NCBI RefSeq assembly: GCF_002257705.1
Contig: NZ_LSLK01000017.1
Coordinates: forward strand, 1-64,000
Source: Sporomusa silvacetica DSM 10669
GTDB taxonomy: Bacteria; Bacillota; Negativicutes; Sporomusales; Sporomusaceae
DNA length: 64,000 nucleotides
Direction of reading: 5' to 3'
How positions within the stretch are numbered: the stretch's first letter is position 1; each line of letters opens with the position of its first letter. The position numbers were made by a program, and so were the translations under genes. Shown in pieces: positions 7,071 through 16,633 of the stretch. The notes under the pieces are model-generated. The model made no database searches, was not told where the DNA came from, and saw only the letters and a list, made by a program, of their open reading frames with translations.

Positions 7071-8323
7071 TAGTCATTACCCCTTATCGGCATGCTCTGA
7101 AACATTAGTCCAGTACGACGGATTTTAGTATTAATTTGAACATGAAATTCAGCCTCAGGATAAAGGTCATTCCAATTAAAACTGGCAACCTCGTCATAGG
7201 TCTGGAACTTAGGTCGGAAGTAGCGGCCGAAATTAACAACATCAGTTTCTAGCGCTTGCGTATGGTTAAGCATCTCTACCATTTCTAGCTTGATGGTTTT
7301 TGACACCTCTTCTTCCATAAACTTCCTGTTAACCTCGGATTCATAGTTGATATTGCTGGCAATACTGGTGAGTTCGCCTTCTAACAACACATCAATATCA
7401 ATAACAGGCCGGTTATTTACGAAGCCAACGTTAATTTGTGGATCTTTGCCTAACCTCAAAAGAATATGTACATTCCGCTCGGGGCTTTGGGGATCAACTA
7501 TAGTTAAAAATCCTTTGGGAAAATTCCCCATAAGAATAGCAACCATGCGTGTTTCTTCGTTAGTCAGCATCCCTGCCAGCTTGCCACCCTTAAATACAGC
7601 CGTACCAATAACAGCGGCAGGATTACCGCCTTCACGCGGTATATCGCCGGGAAGATACTCCTTAGCTCGTTCTGGTGGGGTTGGTTTGGCTTTAGGCTTG
7701 TCTGTACCTGATAAAGGATTAATTCCCGCTAACACGGCATAGGGAGCGCCGCTCGTAGTCTTTAGTCGATTATAAAACTCATGAACATGCGTAGGCAGTA
7801 AATAGCCGGTCTCAGACCCTGATAATAAGAGACCTTCAATCCAGCGTGAAGGTAATACGTCAATTGACGGCTTATTTTTATTGATAAATCCCTGTGCTGT
7901 ATCATGAACCACCATCAAAAACATAGATCCGCGATATTCACGAAACCGGAGGAGTGGTCCTACTAAATTCTCTAGTCCTTGTCGTGCTAATTCTTCACCG
8001 ATAACCCATACCTGAATATGGGATAAATCAGGGGACCGGCCAAGTGAGGCGCCGAGCAAAGAACGACCTTCGACTATGGAGGGAGCCTTGATGGTAGTAA
8101 CAACCAGGCTTTTGCCACTGTCGGCATCACCGCCACTTCCACTAGCGCCTAGTATCCTGGGAACAGCAATCAGATAGGTAATATTTATCTGTTTGTTTGG
8201 CAGATAATCAATACCAACGGCCAAAACATAGGCCACTTCGTCGGTTTCCTTCGCACCGCTACACCCTGATAATACAAGGCATACTGCCAATCCTAAATAT
8301 ATAATAGTCAATCGGAAGAACAC
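7070..8323 (-). CDS. Spore germination lipoprotein, Ger(x)C family
   Basis: The product has 417 residues with a lipoprotein signal (hydrophobic stretch ending LSGCSG, modified Cys about residue 21), followed by the N-terminal and C-terminal GerAC-type domains. It is the membrane-anchored C subunit of a GerA-type germinant receptor in the spore inner membrane. The first 16 nt overlap the end of the B-subunit gene and the stop overlaps the next small gene, so the four frames form one translationally coupled operon. The middle contains a low-complexity linker rich in Pro and Lys (KPKAKPTPPERAKEY). Which germinant it senses cannot be told from the sequence. Confidence 0.93.
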   Translation of the reverse strand: MFFRLTIIYLGLAVCLVLSGCSGAKETDEVAYVLAVGIDYLPNKQINITYLIAVPRILGASGSGGDADSGKSLVVTTIKAPSIVEGRSLLGASLGRSPDLSHIQVWVIGEELARQGLENLVGPLLRFREYRGSMFLMVVHDTAQGFINKNKPSIDVLPSRWIEGLLLSGSETGYLLPTHVHEFYNRLKTTSGAPYAVLAGINPLSGTDKPKAKPTPPERAKEYLPGDIPREGGNPAAVIGTAVFKGGKLAGMLTNEETRMVAILMGNFPKGFLTIVDPQSPERNVHILLRLGKDPQINVGFVNNRPVIDIDVLLEGELTSIASNINYESEVNRKFMEEEVSKTIKLEMVEMLNHTQALETDVVNFGRYFRPKFQTYDEVASFNWNDLYPEAEFHVQINTKIRRTGLMFQSMPIRGND

Positions 8324-9417
8324 GACTGGCCCCCCTTTTTGATAGTCTTCATCATCGACGCCACCAGCAGTAGTGGTGTAAGGATAAACAGACTAGTGGT
8401 GAAGAAGTTAGCTATTACGAATCCATCTATGCGAATAACTGTGGCAATGTCAGGCGGTATCATGGCTAGTTGCGCAATAATATAAGCCGAGAGTGGAATG
8501 AGTGGCTTAAGAGCAGGCAGCTTCAATAAACGAGTAATTAAATAGGCTCCCAGATAAAGGCTGATAGCAATTCCCAGCAACCCTACAATAACCCACAGTA
8601 TGATAAATAACGCCTCAATCCGTTGCAGATAGTGGCTCAAATATACTAAGCGTGCCATCTCAAAAAAAGGTAGTGTTTTTTCACTTGCCACGGCAACTCC
8701 AAATACCAGGATGAATACCATCAGGGAAAATGCTTTGATCAAGACACCGCCCATTATTCCTAAGATACTAGCCCATTTAAAAGTCCTGTTATTCTGCATA
8801 GCAGGTGCAATAATCACAAGAATCAGCGCGCCAACGTTGAACCCTGCTTCATGCATTCCCTGTTTGAGTGAAGGTAGAAGCCCATAACCCTGCCAGGGAG
8901 CTAGATTATAGGTGTCATAATTTGAAGCTAATAAGAGCAGGACTATTAGTAAACTAAAAACGCTTATCGGCAATAACAGGTAGGTTCCGCGTGCCAGTGC
9001 TTCCAGGCCTAAGCGTGCACCGAGTGCAGCGACAAAAGCATACCAGCCGACAATGAAACTAAACTCTATTTTTGGTAAGGCTGTAAGTAAGGTATTCTCG
9101 GCAAATTGGCGCAATAGGAGCGCGGCGTTAAGAAAGAAAATACCAATGCATATGCTTGTCACTACCCAGGCACCAACACGTCCTACTAGTTGTTCAGAAA
9201 CGCTATATAGGTCGCCAGGAGTATGCTGAAAAATATAACCCCAGGCGATAATGGTCAAGATAGCTGGTAGGCCAGCAACAATGGGTACCCACCAGCCGGC
9301 AGTAGCAACAGCAGCGGCTTCATTGGCAGGTGCTGTCAGAAAAACACGCGGCAAGAGTATAATAAATACTAAGGCCATTCCCTCAGCTATACCCATGCGG
9401 CCAGGTTGATAACTCAT
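8308..9417 (-). CDS. Spore germination permease, GerAB/YndE family
   Basis: The 369-residue integral membrane protein has about ten hydrophobic helices and the APC-superfamily fold typical of GerAB proteins. The N-terminal helix region begins with RMGIAEGMALVFIILLPRV. In B. subtilis this subunit binds the germinant amino acid. The gene overlaps the A-subunit gene by four bases (ATGA) and the C-subunit gene by 16 bases. Confidence 0.93.
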   Translation of the reverse strand: MSYQPGRMGIAEGMALVFIILLPRVFLTAPANEAAAVATAGWWVPIVAGLPAILTIIAWGYIFQHTPGDLYSVSEQLVGRVGAWVVTSICIGIFFLNAALLLRQFAENTLLTALPKIEFSFIVGWYAFVAALGARLGLEALARGTYLLLPISVFSLLIVLLLLASNYDTYNLAPWQGYGLLPSLKQGMHEAGFNVGALILVIIAPAMQNNRTFKWASILGIMGGVLIKAFSLMVFILVFGVAVASEKTLPFFEMARLVYLSHYLQRIEALFIILWVIVGLLGIAISLYLGAYLITRLLKLPALKPLIPLSAYIIAQLAMIPPDIATVIRIDGFVIANFFTTSLFILTPLLLVASMMKTIKKGGQSCSSD

Positions 9418-11294
9418 AGCTTATCTTGTCCTCCCAGTGGTTTTTCCTTTAGCCATTCGCGACTTATAGCAGGCTGTTTTATAGTATCTTTGGTATTCAA
9501 ACCGTCTGGTCGTTTTTCTTGCTGAAACACCGGACCACGTACCACCACATCAAGGTTGCCCTCCACCCGGGGAGCTATTGGCAGCATATACGGCACACCG
9601 AAAGATTTCATACTACATAACAGGAGTGTAAGCAGTAGTAACCCGGAAGCAACACCGACCAGCCCTAGTGTCGCTGCCAGCATAAGCATGAGAAAGCGGA
9701 TAAGGCGGAAAGCCATTGCCATCTGAAAATCAGGAATAGCGAAGGAAGCCAGACCTGCCAAGGCAATAATAATAACTACAATTGGACTGACAATATTGGC
9801 ACTAACCGCCGCCTGTCCCAGAATAAGAGCACCGACAATTCCGATTGTCGAACCCAGCACTCCTGGAATCCGTAATCCCCCTTCCCGAATAAGTTCAAAA
9901 GAAAATTCCATGAGGATAATTTCAATGAGTGCGGGAAATGGTACTCTCTCGCGGGCGCCGGCAATAGCCAGAGCAATCTCGGTAGGTAGTGCCTCCTGAT
10001 GAAAATAGTTAATTGCCAAATAGAGAGAAGGCAGCAATAGCGTAATAAAGGCAGCGATAATACGCAAGATACGTAGTCCAGTACTGGTAATAGCTTTAAA
10101 TGAGAAATCTTCTGCTGAATGAAAGAATGTAAAAAAGCTGACAGGAACAATATGGGCAAGCGGCACACCATCCAGTATAAAGGCTACCCGGCCTTCAGCC
10201 AGATGCACACACACCCGGTCAGGACGTTCAGTCGAAAGAGCCTGGGGAAACAGATTGTCCGGATGATCCTCAATGAACTGCTGGAGAGACCCGATATCTC
10301 CTATATAGTCGGTGGAAATTCCCTCGATCCGCCGCTTCAGTTCAGCTACGAGCAACGGATTGGCCACAGACTCTAAATACATAATGGCACAGCTGGTATT
10401 GGTTCTTTTACCTATAGACAGGATCTCGGTAACAAGCTCGCTGCTCTTTAATGTACCGCGAATCAAGGCAGTATTAATGCGCAGCCCTTCACTAAAAGCT
10501 GCCTGTGATCCGCGCACCGTTTGCTCTGTCGTAGGTTTATTTACGCCGCGCTGCACCATACCTCTAGTGTTGATTAAGATAGCTTCAGGAACACCCTCAA
10601 TAAAGAGTGCTGAATCTCCACTGTTGATACCATGCTGGACAGACTGGTAATCTACGGCTTTGTTGATTTGATTGGCAGGTAAACATTCCTCGATAATTTG
10701 GGCAGTAAGACTGCCGGTGATACCGCCATCTCGCACATGATCAGCCGAGAAATACATTAATGGCTGTAAAACAGCCAGATTGAGTGTTTTACTATCAACC
10801 ATACCATCTAAAAATACCAGTATAGCTTTAATCGGCGGGGCAAAAGGCAAAATAAGATTACGAATAATAATATCCTTGTTGTGCGGCAGCTTGTATAGTT
10901 TTTCTAGCAGTGCACGGTTTTCGGCCAGCACAGCACTTACCTGTCTGTCATCCGGCTGACTTACGGCGTCATAGGCCAGTCTAACCGGGGAGCGCTCTGA
11001 CTTGATCGCTGCCAGTTTCTTAACAACAGCTTTCATCTGTGTTAGCTGAGTAAACTGACCTGCGTTAAGATTTTTAGCCGCCATTTCTAAGACTTCTTTT
11101 AGCTGTTTGGCTTGGCGCAAAAGGATCTGAAGTTCCTCCGCCGGCCCCACAAGTCCGTTCTCTAAGCGCAAACTGCTGTTAGCTTGTGTTTTGTCTAACT
11201 TATCATCTAATACAAAGGGAGCAGGAGTCTGCGGTGGCTTATAGACAAGGATGTTTTTCAAATAATTGAAGGTTTTAGAAAAGATAGTCTCCAC
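9414..11294 (-). CDS. Spore germination protein GerA family (A subunit)
   Basis: The 626-residue protein is longer than the usual 480-530. About 130 residues of charged, helical N-terminal sequence precede the conserved cytoplasmic domain, which starts near KLYKLPHNKDIIIRNL. The C-terminal half has about five membrane helices, with the conserved segment PFPALIEIILMEFSFELIREGG. A-type subunits assemble into oligomeric ion channels in the spore inner membrane. The start is a GTG with AGGAGG nine bases upstream. It is the first gene of the operon and follows the rmuC terminator. No clear SigG promoter was recognised in the 77-bp gap. Confidence 0.93.
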   Translation of the reverse strand: METIFSKTFNYLKNILVYKPPQTPAPFVLDDKLDKTQANSSLRLENGLVGPAEELQILLRQAKQLKEVLEMAAKNLNAGQFTQLTQMKAVVKKLAAIKSERSPVRLAYDAVSQPDDRQVSAVLAENRALLEKLYKLPHNKDIIIRNLILPFAPPIKAILVFLDGMVDSKTLNLAVLQPLMYFSADHVRDGGITGSLTAQIIEECLPANQINKAVDYQSVQHGINSGDSALFIEGVPEAILINTRGMVQRGVNKPTTEQTVRGSQAAFSEGLRINTALIRGTLKSSELVTEILSIGKRTNTSCAIMYLESVANPLLVAELKRRIEGISTDYIGDIGSLQQFIEDHPDNLFPQALSTERPDRVCVHLAEGRVAFILDGVPLAHIVPVSFFTFFHSAEDFSFKAITSTGLRILRIIAAFITLLLPSLYLAINYFHQEALPTEIALAIAGARERVPFPALIEIILMEFSFELIREGGLRIPGVLGSTIGIVGALILGQAAVSANIVSPIVVIIIALAGLASFAIPDFQMAMAFRLIRFLMLMLAATLGLVGVASGLLLLTLLLCSMKSFGVPYMLPIAPRVEGNLDVVVRGPVFQQEKRPDGLNTKDTIKQPAISREWLKEKPLGGQDKL

Positions 11295-11371
11295 AGCAGC
11301 GTTCCTCCTCTCGTTTTATCTTGTGGTTATTATTACCAAAAGGCAGTTTAATTATTATGTGAGTAGTTTTG

Positions 11372-11423
11372 GAGTAAAGCAAAAACACATCCAACCATGG
11401 TTGGATGTGTTTTTGCTTTACTC
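11372..11423 (-). terminator. 52-bp perfect palindrome, rmuC terminator
   Basis: Every base from 11372 to 11423 pairs with its mirror position and there is no loop; the centre is CCATGG. Transcribed from rmuC it gives a GC-containing stem followed by TTTTTGC. Because it is symmetrical with A and T tracts on both sides it can work in both directions. The rmuC stop codon (11418-11420) lies inside it. Confidence 0.85.
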
Positions 11424-12686
11424 TTGCTCACTATCATAGTGTCCCAAGATACGAACAGCATCTGCTGCCGGCAGTTGTTCGACGTCCTTGAGTTTGCGTT
11501 CAATGGACCGAGTGCGTACGGCGGCGGCGTCAATTTGTTTGCTGGCCTGATCTAGTTTTTCCTTGGTCTTGATGAGAACATCTCCAAACTTACCAAACTC
11601 TGTTTTTACAGCGCCCAGAAGGCCCCAGACTTCACTTGAGCGTTTTTCAATCGCCAAGGTCCGAAATCCCATTTGCAGACTATTCAATAACGCCGCCAAT
11701 GTAGTTGGACCCGTAATACTAATACGATATTCACGCTGTAGGCTGTCACACAGTCCAGGACGCCGTAATACTTCGGCATATAATCCTTCAATAGGCAGAA
11801 ACATAATAGCAAAGTCAGTAGTATTGGGCGGGTCAATATACTTATCTTTGATGGTTTTAGCTTCTTGACGAATCCTGGTTTCTAAACTGGCCGCAGCGGC
11901 GGCGGCCAGTTCAGCATTAGCCATATCCTGGGCTTCTACAAGCCGTTGATAATCTTCTTGGGGAAATTTGGCATCAATGGGCAGCCAAACCGGGGTATCA
12001 TTACTATCTTTGCCTGGCAGACGTACGGCAAATTCTACCCGGTCCTGGCTACCACGCTTTGTTGCCACATTGGTGGCATATTGCTCAGGGGTTAGGACTT
12101 GTTCTAATAGCGAGGCCAGCTGCATTTCACCCCAGATGCCACGGGTTTTAACATTGGACAAGACTTTCTTGAGATCGCCAACCCCGGATGCCAGTTGCTG
12201 CATTTCGCCCAGCCCTTTGTGCACTTGTTCCAGGCGCTCGCTCACAAGTTGAAAAGACTCACCCAACCGTTTTTCTAGAGTTGCGTGCAGTTTTTCATCC
12301 ACCGTTGCTCGCATATCTTCGAGTTTTTTGCTGTTATCATTTTGAATATCTGTGAGTTTGATCTCAATTGTTTCGCGGAGCTTGTCGAGTTTTTGCTCGT
12401 TAAGCTGAACAAGACGAGTAAATCGCTGGTCATTGCTATTGGTGAATTCATGTAGCTGACCTGCCAGTTCTTCCCGCAGTATTTTAATATTGAAAGTCAG
12501 TTCTTGACGATTTTTTCCTAGCTCATCGCGGAGCATTGCTTCAAGGCGTTCTTGATTGTAGGCGAGTTGTTTGAACGGCGTCAAGTCAGGGCTCCCAGCT
12601 TTATTAACCTTTAGTAGTAGCAGTAAGAGTAACCCGCCGTTACCTATGAGTAAAAGCAGAGTGATTGCAGCAAATATGTCATTCAT
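11418..12686 (-). CDS. rmuC: DNA recombination protein RmuC
   Basis: The product has 422 residues: one N-terminal membrane helix (about 5-27), a long coiled coil (about 40-165), and the RmuC domain (about 165-390) with IWGEMQLASLLEQVL, FPQEDYQRL and the segment FAIMFLPIEGLYAEVL. RmuC limits recombination at inverted repeats and short duplications in E. coli; its fold is related to restriction endonucleases. It stands alone, ahead of the germination operon, from which it is separated by the perfect palindrome. The stop codon sits within the terminator stem. Confidence 0.93.
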   Translation of the reverse strand: MNDIFAAITLLLLIGNGGLLLLLLLKVNKAGSPDLTPFKQLAYNQERLEAMLRDELGKNRQELTFNIKILREELAGQLHEFTNSNDQRFTRLVQLNEQKLDKLRETIEIKLTDIQNDNSKKLEDMRATVDEKLHATLEKRLGESFQLVSERLEQVHKGLGEMQQLASGVGDLKKVLSNVKTRGIWGEMQLASLLEQVLTPEQYATNVATKRGSQDRVEFAVRLPGKDSNDTPVWLPIDAKFPQEDYQRLVEAQDMANAELAAAAAASLETRIRQEAKTIKDKYIDPPNTTDFAIMFLPIEGLYAEVLRRPGLCDSLQREYRISITGPTTLAALLNSLQMGFRTLAIEKRSSEVWGLLGAVKTEFGKFGDVLIKTKEKLDQASKQIDAAAVRTRSIERKLKDVEQLPAADAVRILGHYDSEQE

Positions 12687-12790
12687 CAGTTACACCATCC
12701 CTTGATTAGTTAGCTCTTTCTTATTCAAGACTAGTGGGGGTAAATCCTGTTAGCCAATAGAAATTTTACTTTTGGTTGCATTTTTTGAAT

Positions 12791-12823
12791 AAAGCAGGAG
12801 TTCTTTTGATATTAATAGAAAAT
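12791..12823 (+). promoter_or_regulatory. AAAGCAGGA intergenic motif, copy 2
   Basis: AAAGCAGGA (12791-12799) is followed 17-18 bp later by AGAAAAT. It lies about 60-90 bp upstream of the aminotransferase start, where a promoter region would be expected. No conventional -35/-10 pair was seen nearby. Confidence 0.35.
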
Positions 12824-12878
12824 AATGCCATGAGTAGATTTTTCAAATAGTGGCATTGACTTTACGAGGAGGGTTTAT

Positions 12879-14135
12879 ATGTCTAATAAAGAACAAATGA
12901 TAAGCGAAACAATTAACAAGTATGAGCAATATATTAACCCGGCCATGGCCAAACTGTTCCGATTCATGGGGCTGTCTACAATTGAATGGGAGGCCGAAGG
13001 TACTATTATCAAGGACATTGGCGGTAAAGAATATATCGATTGTCTGGGTGGCTATGGGGTATTTAGTCTGGGGCACCGTCACCCCAAAGTGGTTGAGGCT
13101 GTTAAGCGCCAACTAGATTTCATGCCGCTATCGAGTAAAGTGTTATTTGATAAGCCGATGGCTGATTTAGCAGAACTTCTGGCTGAAATAACACCTGGTG
13201 ACCTTCAATATAGTTTCATCGTCAACAGTGGAACGGAAGCAGTAGAAGGCAGCCTCAAGCTGGCACGGGTTCATACCGGCAGGAGTAAGTTTGTTGCTAC
13301 CACCAATTCGTTTCATGGCAAAACACTAGGCTCCTTGAGTGCTACTGGTCGGGAAATGTTCCGGGAACCGTTTCAACCGCTGCTTGCTGGCTTTAGTCAT
13401 GTGCCATTTGGTGATATTGATGCTTTAACCCAAGTTGTGGACAAGGAGACGGCAGCCGTCATTATTGAACCCATTCAGGGCGAAGGGGGAATCATTGTCC
13501 CGCCTGATACCTATCTACCTGCAGTACGTGAGATCTGTGACAAAACGGGAGCGCTGTTAATTTGTGACGAAGTACAAACTGGGTTAGGCCGTACCGGCAA
13601 GATGTTTGCGGTTGAGCACTATAGTGTGGTGCCTGACATTATAACAACCGCTAAAGCCTTAGGCGGCGGGGTTATGCCTATTGGTGCGTTTACAGCGCGG
13701 CCAAAGGTCTGGGATAAGTACATCACCAGTCCATTTTTGCATACCTCAACCTTCGGCGGCAACCCACTGGCCTGTGCAGCTGCTATTGCCGCTGTCAGCG
13801 TTATTCGCGAAGAGGGCCTACTCAGGCGAGCTGAACAAAGCGGTCACTATTTTATGGGTAAGCTAACAGAGCTAGCCAAGGCATACCCTGAGGTAATAGC
13901 CCAAGTACGCGGTAAGGGTCTGATGATTGGCATAGAACTGACTAAAGAAGGTATTGGTGGGTTAATCATGTCGGAAATGATTGACAAAGGTGTTCTTATT
14001 GCGTACACACTTAACAATCCTAAAGTTATGCGGATCGAACCGCCGCTTATCATTGAACAGGAGCAGATTGACTATGTCCTTACAGCTTTGTCAAGCGCAT
14101 TGGCAAAGGCACAGGATATGTTGGAAGACTTATAG
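12879..14135 (+). CDS. Class III PLP aminotransferase, putrescine aminotransferase-like
   Basis: The 418-residue enzyme has the fold-type I class III signatures: SGTEAVEGSLKLAR for phosphate binding, LICDEVQTGLGRTGK, and ITTAKALGGGVMPIGA with the PLP-binding Lys. The overall pattern (NPAMAKLFRFMG near the start, GGGVMPIGAF) is nearest to putrescine/diamine aminotransferases, with ornithine-type enzymes as the alternative. Its likely reaction is transfer of an amino group from a diamine to 2-oxoglutarate. ACGAGGAGGG precedes the ATG. A small SRPBCC gene follows after 40 bp, so the two may be co-transcribed. Confidence 0.88.
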   Translation: MSNKEQMISETINKYEQYINPAMAKLFRFMGLSTIEWEAEGTIIKDIGGKEYIDCLGGYGVFSLGHRHPKVVEAVKRQLDFMPLSSKVLFDKPMADLAELLAEITPGDLQYSFIVNSGTEAVEGSLKLARVHTGRSKFVATTNSFHGKTLGSLSATGREMFREPFQPLLAGFSHVPFGDIDALTQVVDKETAAVIIEPIQGEGGIIVPPDTYLPAVREICDKTGALLICDEVQTGLGRTGKMFAVEHYSVVPDIITTAKALGGGVMPIGAFTARPKVWDKYITSPFLHTSTFGGNPLACAAAIAAVSVIREEGLLRRAEQSGHYFMGKLTELAKAYPEVIAQVRGKGLMIGIELTKEGIGGLIMSEMIDKGVLIAYTLNNPKVMRIEPPLIIEQEQIDYVLTALSSALAKAQDMLEDL

Positions 14136-14175
14136 TTTTGCATGAATAGCATAATTGGACAGGAGGAAATGAAAT

Positions 14176-14616
14176 ATGCCATATGTAGAAGTGACTTTGC
14201 CTGTTAACGCTGATCGCAGCCAAATTTACCCCATTTTAAAGGATATGGAAAAATACCCCGAGTTTATGGCTGATTTGGTGAGCGTTGAGGTTATTGAACG
14301 AAAAGACAATACAACCATAACTAAATGGGTATCCAATGTCGATGGTCGAATTATCAAATGGACTGAGCTTGATAATTTTGATGATACCAACATGCATATT
14401 AGCTATAAACAAACTGAAGGCGATTTAAAAAAGTTTCAAGGCGAATGGATATTAACACCAGTTGCCGGCGGCACCGAGATCAAACTAACCGTTGATTTTG
14501 AATTTGGTATTCCGATGATTGCGGGATTGCTTAATCCGATTCTTAAGAGAAAGGTACGGGACAACAGTATGAATATGTTGACCGCCATCAAGGAACGCAT
14601 GGAAAATCGGGCTTAA
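14176..14616 (+). CDS. SRPBCC (COQ10/START-like) family protein
   Basis: The 146-residue single-domain protein has the helix-grip fold pattern of the COQ10/cyclase-like SRPBCC group: YVEVTLPVNADRSQIYPILKD at the start, the YPEFMADLVSVEVIE edge strand, and a C-terminal long helix. Such proteins bind hydrophobic ligands; the ligand is unknown here. AGGAGGAAATGAAAT precedes the ATG. It is downstream of the aminotransferase on the same strand and is followed by a 12-bp AT-rich inverted repeat (14627-14638 with 14644-14655) of unknown role. Confidence 0.8.
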   Translation: MPYVEVTLPVNADRSQIYPILKDMEKYPEFMADLVSVEVIERKDNTTITKWVSNVDGRIIKWTELDNFDDTNMHISYKQTEGDLKKFQGEWILTPVAGGTEIKLTVDFEFGIPMIAGLLNPILKRKVRDNSMNMLTAIKERMENRA

Positions 14617-14765
14617 ACGCTTGTTGTTAATTATAAGTTAATCACTTATAATTAATAATAGATTCAGAAAAAGAATGGAGGAGCGATGTCATCTTTAGCT
14701 AGCGTGGAATAGTTAAGACGGTAAAGTTTACTATAGAATAAAATATATGCTATGGAGGTGTCTTA

Positions 14766-15635
14766 ATGAACACGCTTAAGACTACTGTTTTACTTGCTGC
14801 ACTAACAGGTTTACTAATTGCAGTTGGTGCCTTTTTTGGTGGCACTAAAGGCATGACGATCATGTTTGTTATTTCGATTTTGATGAACTTTGCCAGCTAC
14901 TGGTTTAGTGATAAAATTGTACTCAATATGTATGGTGCGCAAGCGGTTACGCCCCAAGATGCTCCAGACTTAATCCGCATGGTGAGTAATTTGGCGCAAA
15001 AGGCCAAACTGCCGATGCCTAAGGTTTATATTATCAATACAGATGTGCCTAATGCCTTTGCCACCGGTCGTGATCCTGAACATGCTGCTGTAGCTGTGAC
15101 AACAGGTATTATGCGCGCACTCAATTACGAAGAACTGGAAGGCGTTGTCGCTCACGAATTGTCTCATATCAAAAATCGCGACACTTTAATTAGTACCATT
15201 GTTGCTAGTCTGGCTGGTGTCATCACCATGATTGCTAATATTGCACAATGGACAGCTATCTTCGGCTTGGGTCGTGGCGATGATGAGGAGGGGGGCGGTA
15301 TCGGCGGTATTATTGAGTTGGTCTTCCTGGTTGTACTGGCACCGCTAGCTGCTACTCTTATCCAGCTTGGTGTCTCTCGTTCGCGCGAATATCTGGCTGA
15401 CCAAACAGGAGGTGCTGTTTCTGGCAATCCATTAGCGCTAGCCAGTGCTCTCAAGAAGATTGAATACTTTGCCCAGCATCGTGTAATGGCTGAAGCTACT
15501 CCTGCTACCTCTCATCTCTTTATCATTAACCCGTTTAGTGGTGCTGGCGGCATGATGGTTAGTCTATTCAGCACCCACCCGGCAACAGCTGATAGAGTGG
15601 CTAAATTGGAAGAGCAGGCAAGGAAAACAAGGTAA
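14766..15635 (+). CDS. htpX: Zinc metalloprotease HtpX
   Basis: The 289-residue M48B membrane protease has two N-terminal hydrophobic segments (about 5-25 and 28-48), the zinc motif HELSH at about 130-134, two further hydrophobic segments after it, and the third zinc ligand in SREYLADQTG. A C-terminal segment with STHPATADRVAKLE completes the family pattern. HtpX degrades damaged membrane proteins from the cytoplasmic face. A tandem GGAGGTG box precedes the ATG. The gene is monocistronic and ends in an intrinsic terminator. Confidence 0.95.
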   Translation: MNTLKTTVLLAALTGLLIAVGAFFGGTKGMTIMFVISILMNFASYWFSDKIVLNMYGAQAVTPQDAPDLIRMVSNLAQKAKLPMPKVYIINTDVPNAFATGRDPEHAAVAVTTGIMRALNYEELEGVVAHELSHIKNRDTLISTIVASLAGVITMIANIAQWTAIFGLGRGDDEEGGGIGGIIELVFLVVLAPLAATLIQLGVSRSREYLADQTGGAVSGNPLALASALKKIEYFAQHRVMAEATPATSHLFIINPFSGAGGMMVSLFSTHPATADRVAKLEEQARKTR

Positions 15636-15649
15636 TAGCAAGCATAAGA

Positions 15650-15694
15650 AGAAGTCACTGTTAGTCCACAAGGCTACCTAGTGGCTTCTTTTTT
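15650..15694 (+). terminator. Terminator after htpX
   Basis: AGAAGTCACT pairs with AGTGGCTTCT (one G-U pair) across a 20-nt loop and is followed by a run of T. Confidence 0.75.
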
Positions 15695-15849
15695 ACTATG
15701 CTAGCAGCATGCCTGTAAATCTTATAGGACACTATATAAACTGCAAATCAAAAAACTGCTAAATTTTGTAGTTAGCAGAATCCTTTTGCAGGATATAGGC
15801 TAATAGGTAGGGAAAAAATATACTAGTTTTTAATACGAGGAGGTTGTCC

Positions 15850-16614
15850 ATGAAAATAGTACGATTTGAAATTGACAACGCGGTTAGCTATGGAGTTTTA
15901 ACAGCAGACAACCAGATTCATGTGCTAAGTGGCGATGTATTCAATAATACCTTCACTGAAACCGGTAAAAGACTATCTCTAGACAACGTGAAATTGCTGG
16001 CACCCTGTGTACCAAGCAAAGCCGTGTGCATTGGTCTTAATTATCATGATCATGCGCGGGAAATGAATCTTACACTGCCGGAAGAGCCATTAATTTTTCT
16101 TAAGCCATCCTCAGCATTAAATCATCCTGGCGGCGCTGTCGAGTATCCATCTATCTCGAAGAACCTTCATTATGAAGGTGAATTGGCCATTGTGATTAAG
16201 AAAGAAGCGCGTAAAGTTCCTGTCGAAACAGCTTTTGAGTATGTATTAGGTTATACCTGTGCCAATGATGTAACTGCCCGCGATATTCAGATGAAGGACA
16301 GTCAATGGACACGGGGCAAGTCGTTTGATACCTTTTTGCCGTTAGGCCCATGCATAGAGACAGAGCTCGATCCACATAATGTCGCTATTAAGCTTTTACT
16401 CAATGGGGAGGTAAAACAGTCTTCTAATACGTCTAATCTGATATTTAATGTTCCTAAAATGGTAGCGTTCATTAGCCAAGTTATGACCTTGTATCCTGGT
16501 GACGTCATTCTGACAGGCACACCTTCAGGAGTAGGCCCGATGCAGGTTGGAGATACGGTTACTGTTGAAATTGAGGGGATTGGCCGCTTGCATAATAGTA
16601 TTGTGTCTGGCTGA
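15850..16614 (+). CDS. Fumarylacetoacetate hydrolase (FAH) family protein
   Basis: The 254-residue protein has the FAH catalytic fold: CIGLNYHDHAREM, the metal-site segment HYEGELAIVI, NDVTARDIQ, GKSFDTFLPLGP and the end motif GTPSGVGPM. Members cleave or isomerise acylpyruvates and related 2-oxo acids using Mg2+; the substrate cannot be assigned. The ATG at 15850 is chosen because GGAGG lies six bases upstream; a TTG two codons earlier abuts that box. The carbonic anhydrase-like gene follows after 19 bp, and ndk after that. Confidence 0.87.
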   Translation: MKIVRFEIDNAVSYGVLTADNQIHVLSGDVFNNTFTETGKRLSLDNVKLLAPCVPSKAVCIGLNYHDHAREMNLTLPEEPLIFLKPSSALNHPGGAVEYPSISKNLHYEGELAIVIKKEARKVPVETAFEYVLGYTCANDVTARDIQMKDSQWTRGKSFDTFLPLGPCIETELDPHNVAIKLLLNGEVKQSSNTSNLIFNVPKMVAFISQVMTLYPGDVILTGTPSGVGPMQVGDTVTVEIEGIGRLHNSIVSG

Positions 16615-16633
16615 GAAAGGAGTGATTGTTTGA

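Noticed and set aside
9776..10650. Several open frames opposite or shifted within gerA
   Set aside because: They are shadows of the conserved germination gene and lack start signals.
14627..14655. 12-bp inverted repeat after the SRPBCC gene as a terminator
   Set aside because: The stem is purely AT apart from one pair and no T-run follows; recorded in the gene entry but not called.
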